Shown piece by piece: positions 12,643 to 12,671 of a stretch of 12,671 nt of DNA. Position 1 is the first letter of the stretch, and the number at the start of each line of letters is the position of its first letter. The stretch is from CAIPVR01 sp049316905. Lineage in GTDB: Bacteria > Actinomycetota > Acidimicrobiia > Acidimicrobiales > Microtrichaceae. The position numbers and the translations under genes are program-made. Location of the stretch: the NCBI GenBank assembly GCA_049316905.1, contig JBMOJH010000100.1:1-12671 (forward strand), read 5' to 3'. The notes under the pieces were generated by a model. The model saw only the letters and a program-made list of their open reading frames with translations. It did not search any database and was not told where the DNA came from.

Positions 12643-12671
12643 AACACCCGGTCCACGGGGAAGGGGAGCTG

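Overview
The window is very GC-rich, uses GTG starts often, and carries gene families typical of actinobacteria: a Cvn/conservon signalling cluster, a class Ic methionine aminopeptidase, a serine-rich FmdB/Ruc zinc-ribbon protein under a CIRCE element, and the ruc-galU-moeA neighbourhood known from mycobacteria. An actinobacterium outside the classic Streptomyces/Mycobacterium groups (for example an Acidimicrobiia-like lineage) fits, but the exact taxon is inference. The region looks chromosomal. I see no insertion sequence, phage gene, CRISPR array, tRNA or rRNA.

Left part (1-3841): a 14-bp G-rich tandem array lies just downstream of a minus-strand phytanoyl-CoA-dioxygenase-like gene (142-963). 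An intergenic region with several inverted GTGTGGCG motifs separates it from two adjacent plus-strand PmbA/TldE-like paralogues (1117-2466 and 2488-3828). Neither paralogue has the HExxxH zinc motif of TldD, so this is a TldE-TldE pair with no visible catalytic partner.

Middle (3839-5739): a membrane-anchored SAF/CpaB-like protein and a methionine aminopeptidase with a proline-rich N-terminus lie on the minus strand. A 108-bp divergent region holding an 18-bp perfect palindrome separates them from the next cluster.

Centre-right (5740-9879): a complete, tightly packed cvnA-cvnB-cvnC-cvnD operon. It encodes a large sensor-kinase-like membrane protein, a Roadblock/LC7 protein, a DUF742 protein and a small Ras-like GTPase. 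Overlapping genes (A/B and C/D) suggest translational coupling. In Streptomyces these four proteins form a membrane complex likened to a G-protein-coupled receptor system.

Right part (9884-12624): a Ruc-like redox/heat-shock chaperone gene (minus) is preceded by a consensus CIRCE operator with 11-bp arms. It diverges from galU (UDP-glucose synthesis), which is followed by moeA (molybdenum cofactor insertion). The same genes (Rv0991c, galU, moeA1) cluster in Mycobacterium tuberculosis, where Rv0991c is reported to be in the HrcA regulon. Several genes (the dioxygenase, map and moeA) appear leaderless, with a TAnnnT- or CATGAT-type -10 box 6-8 bases before the start codon.
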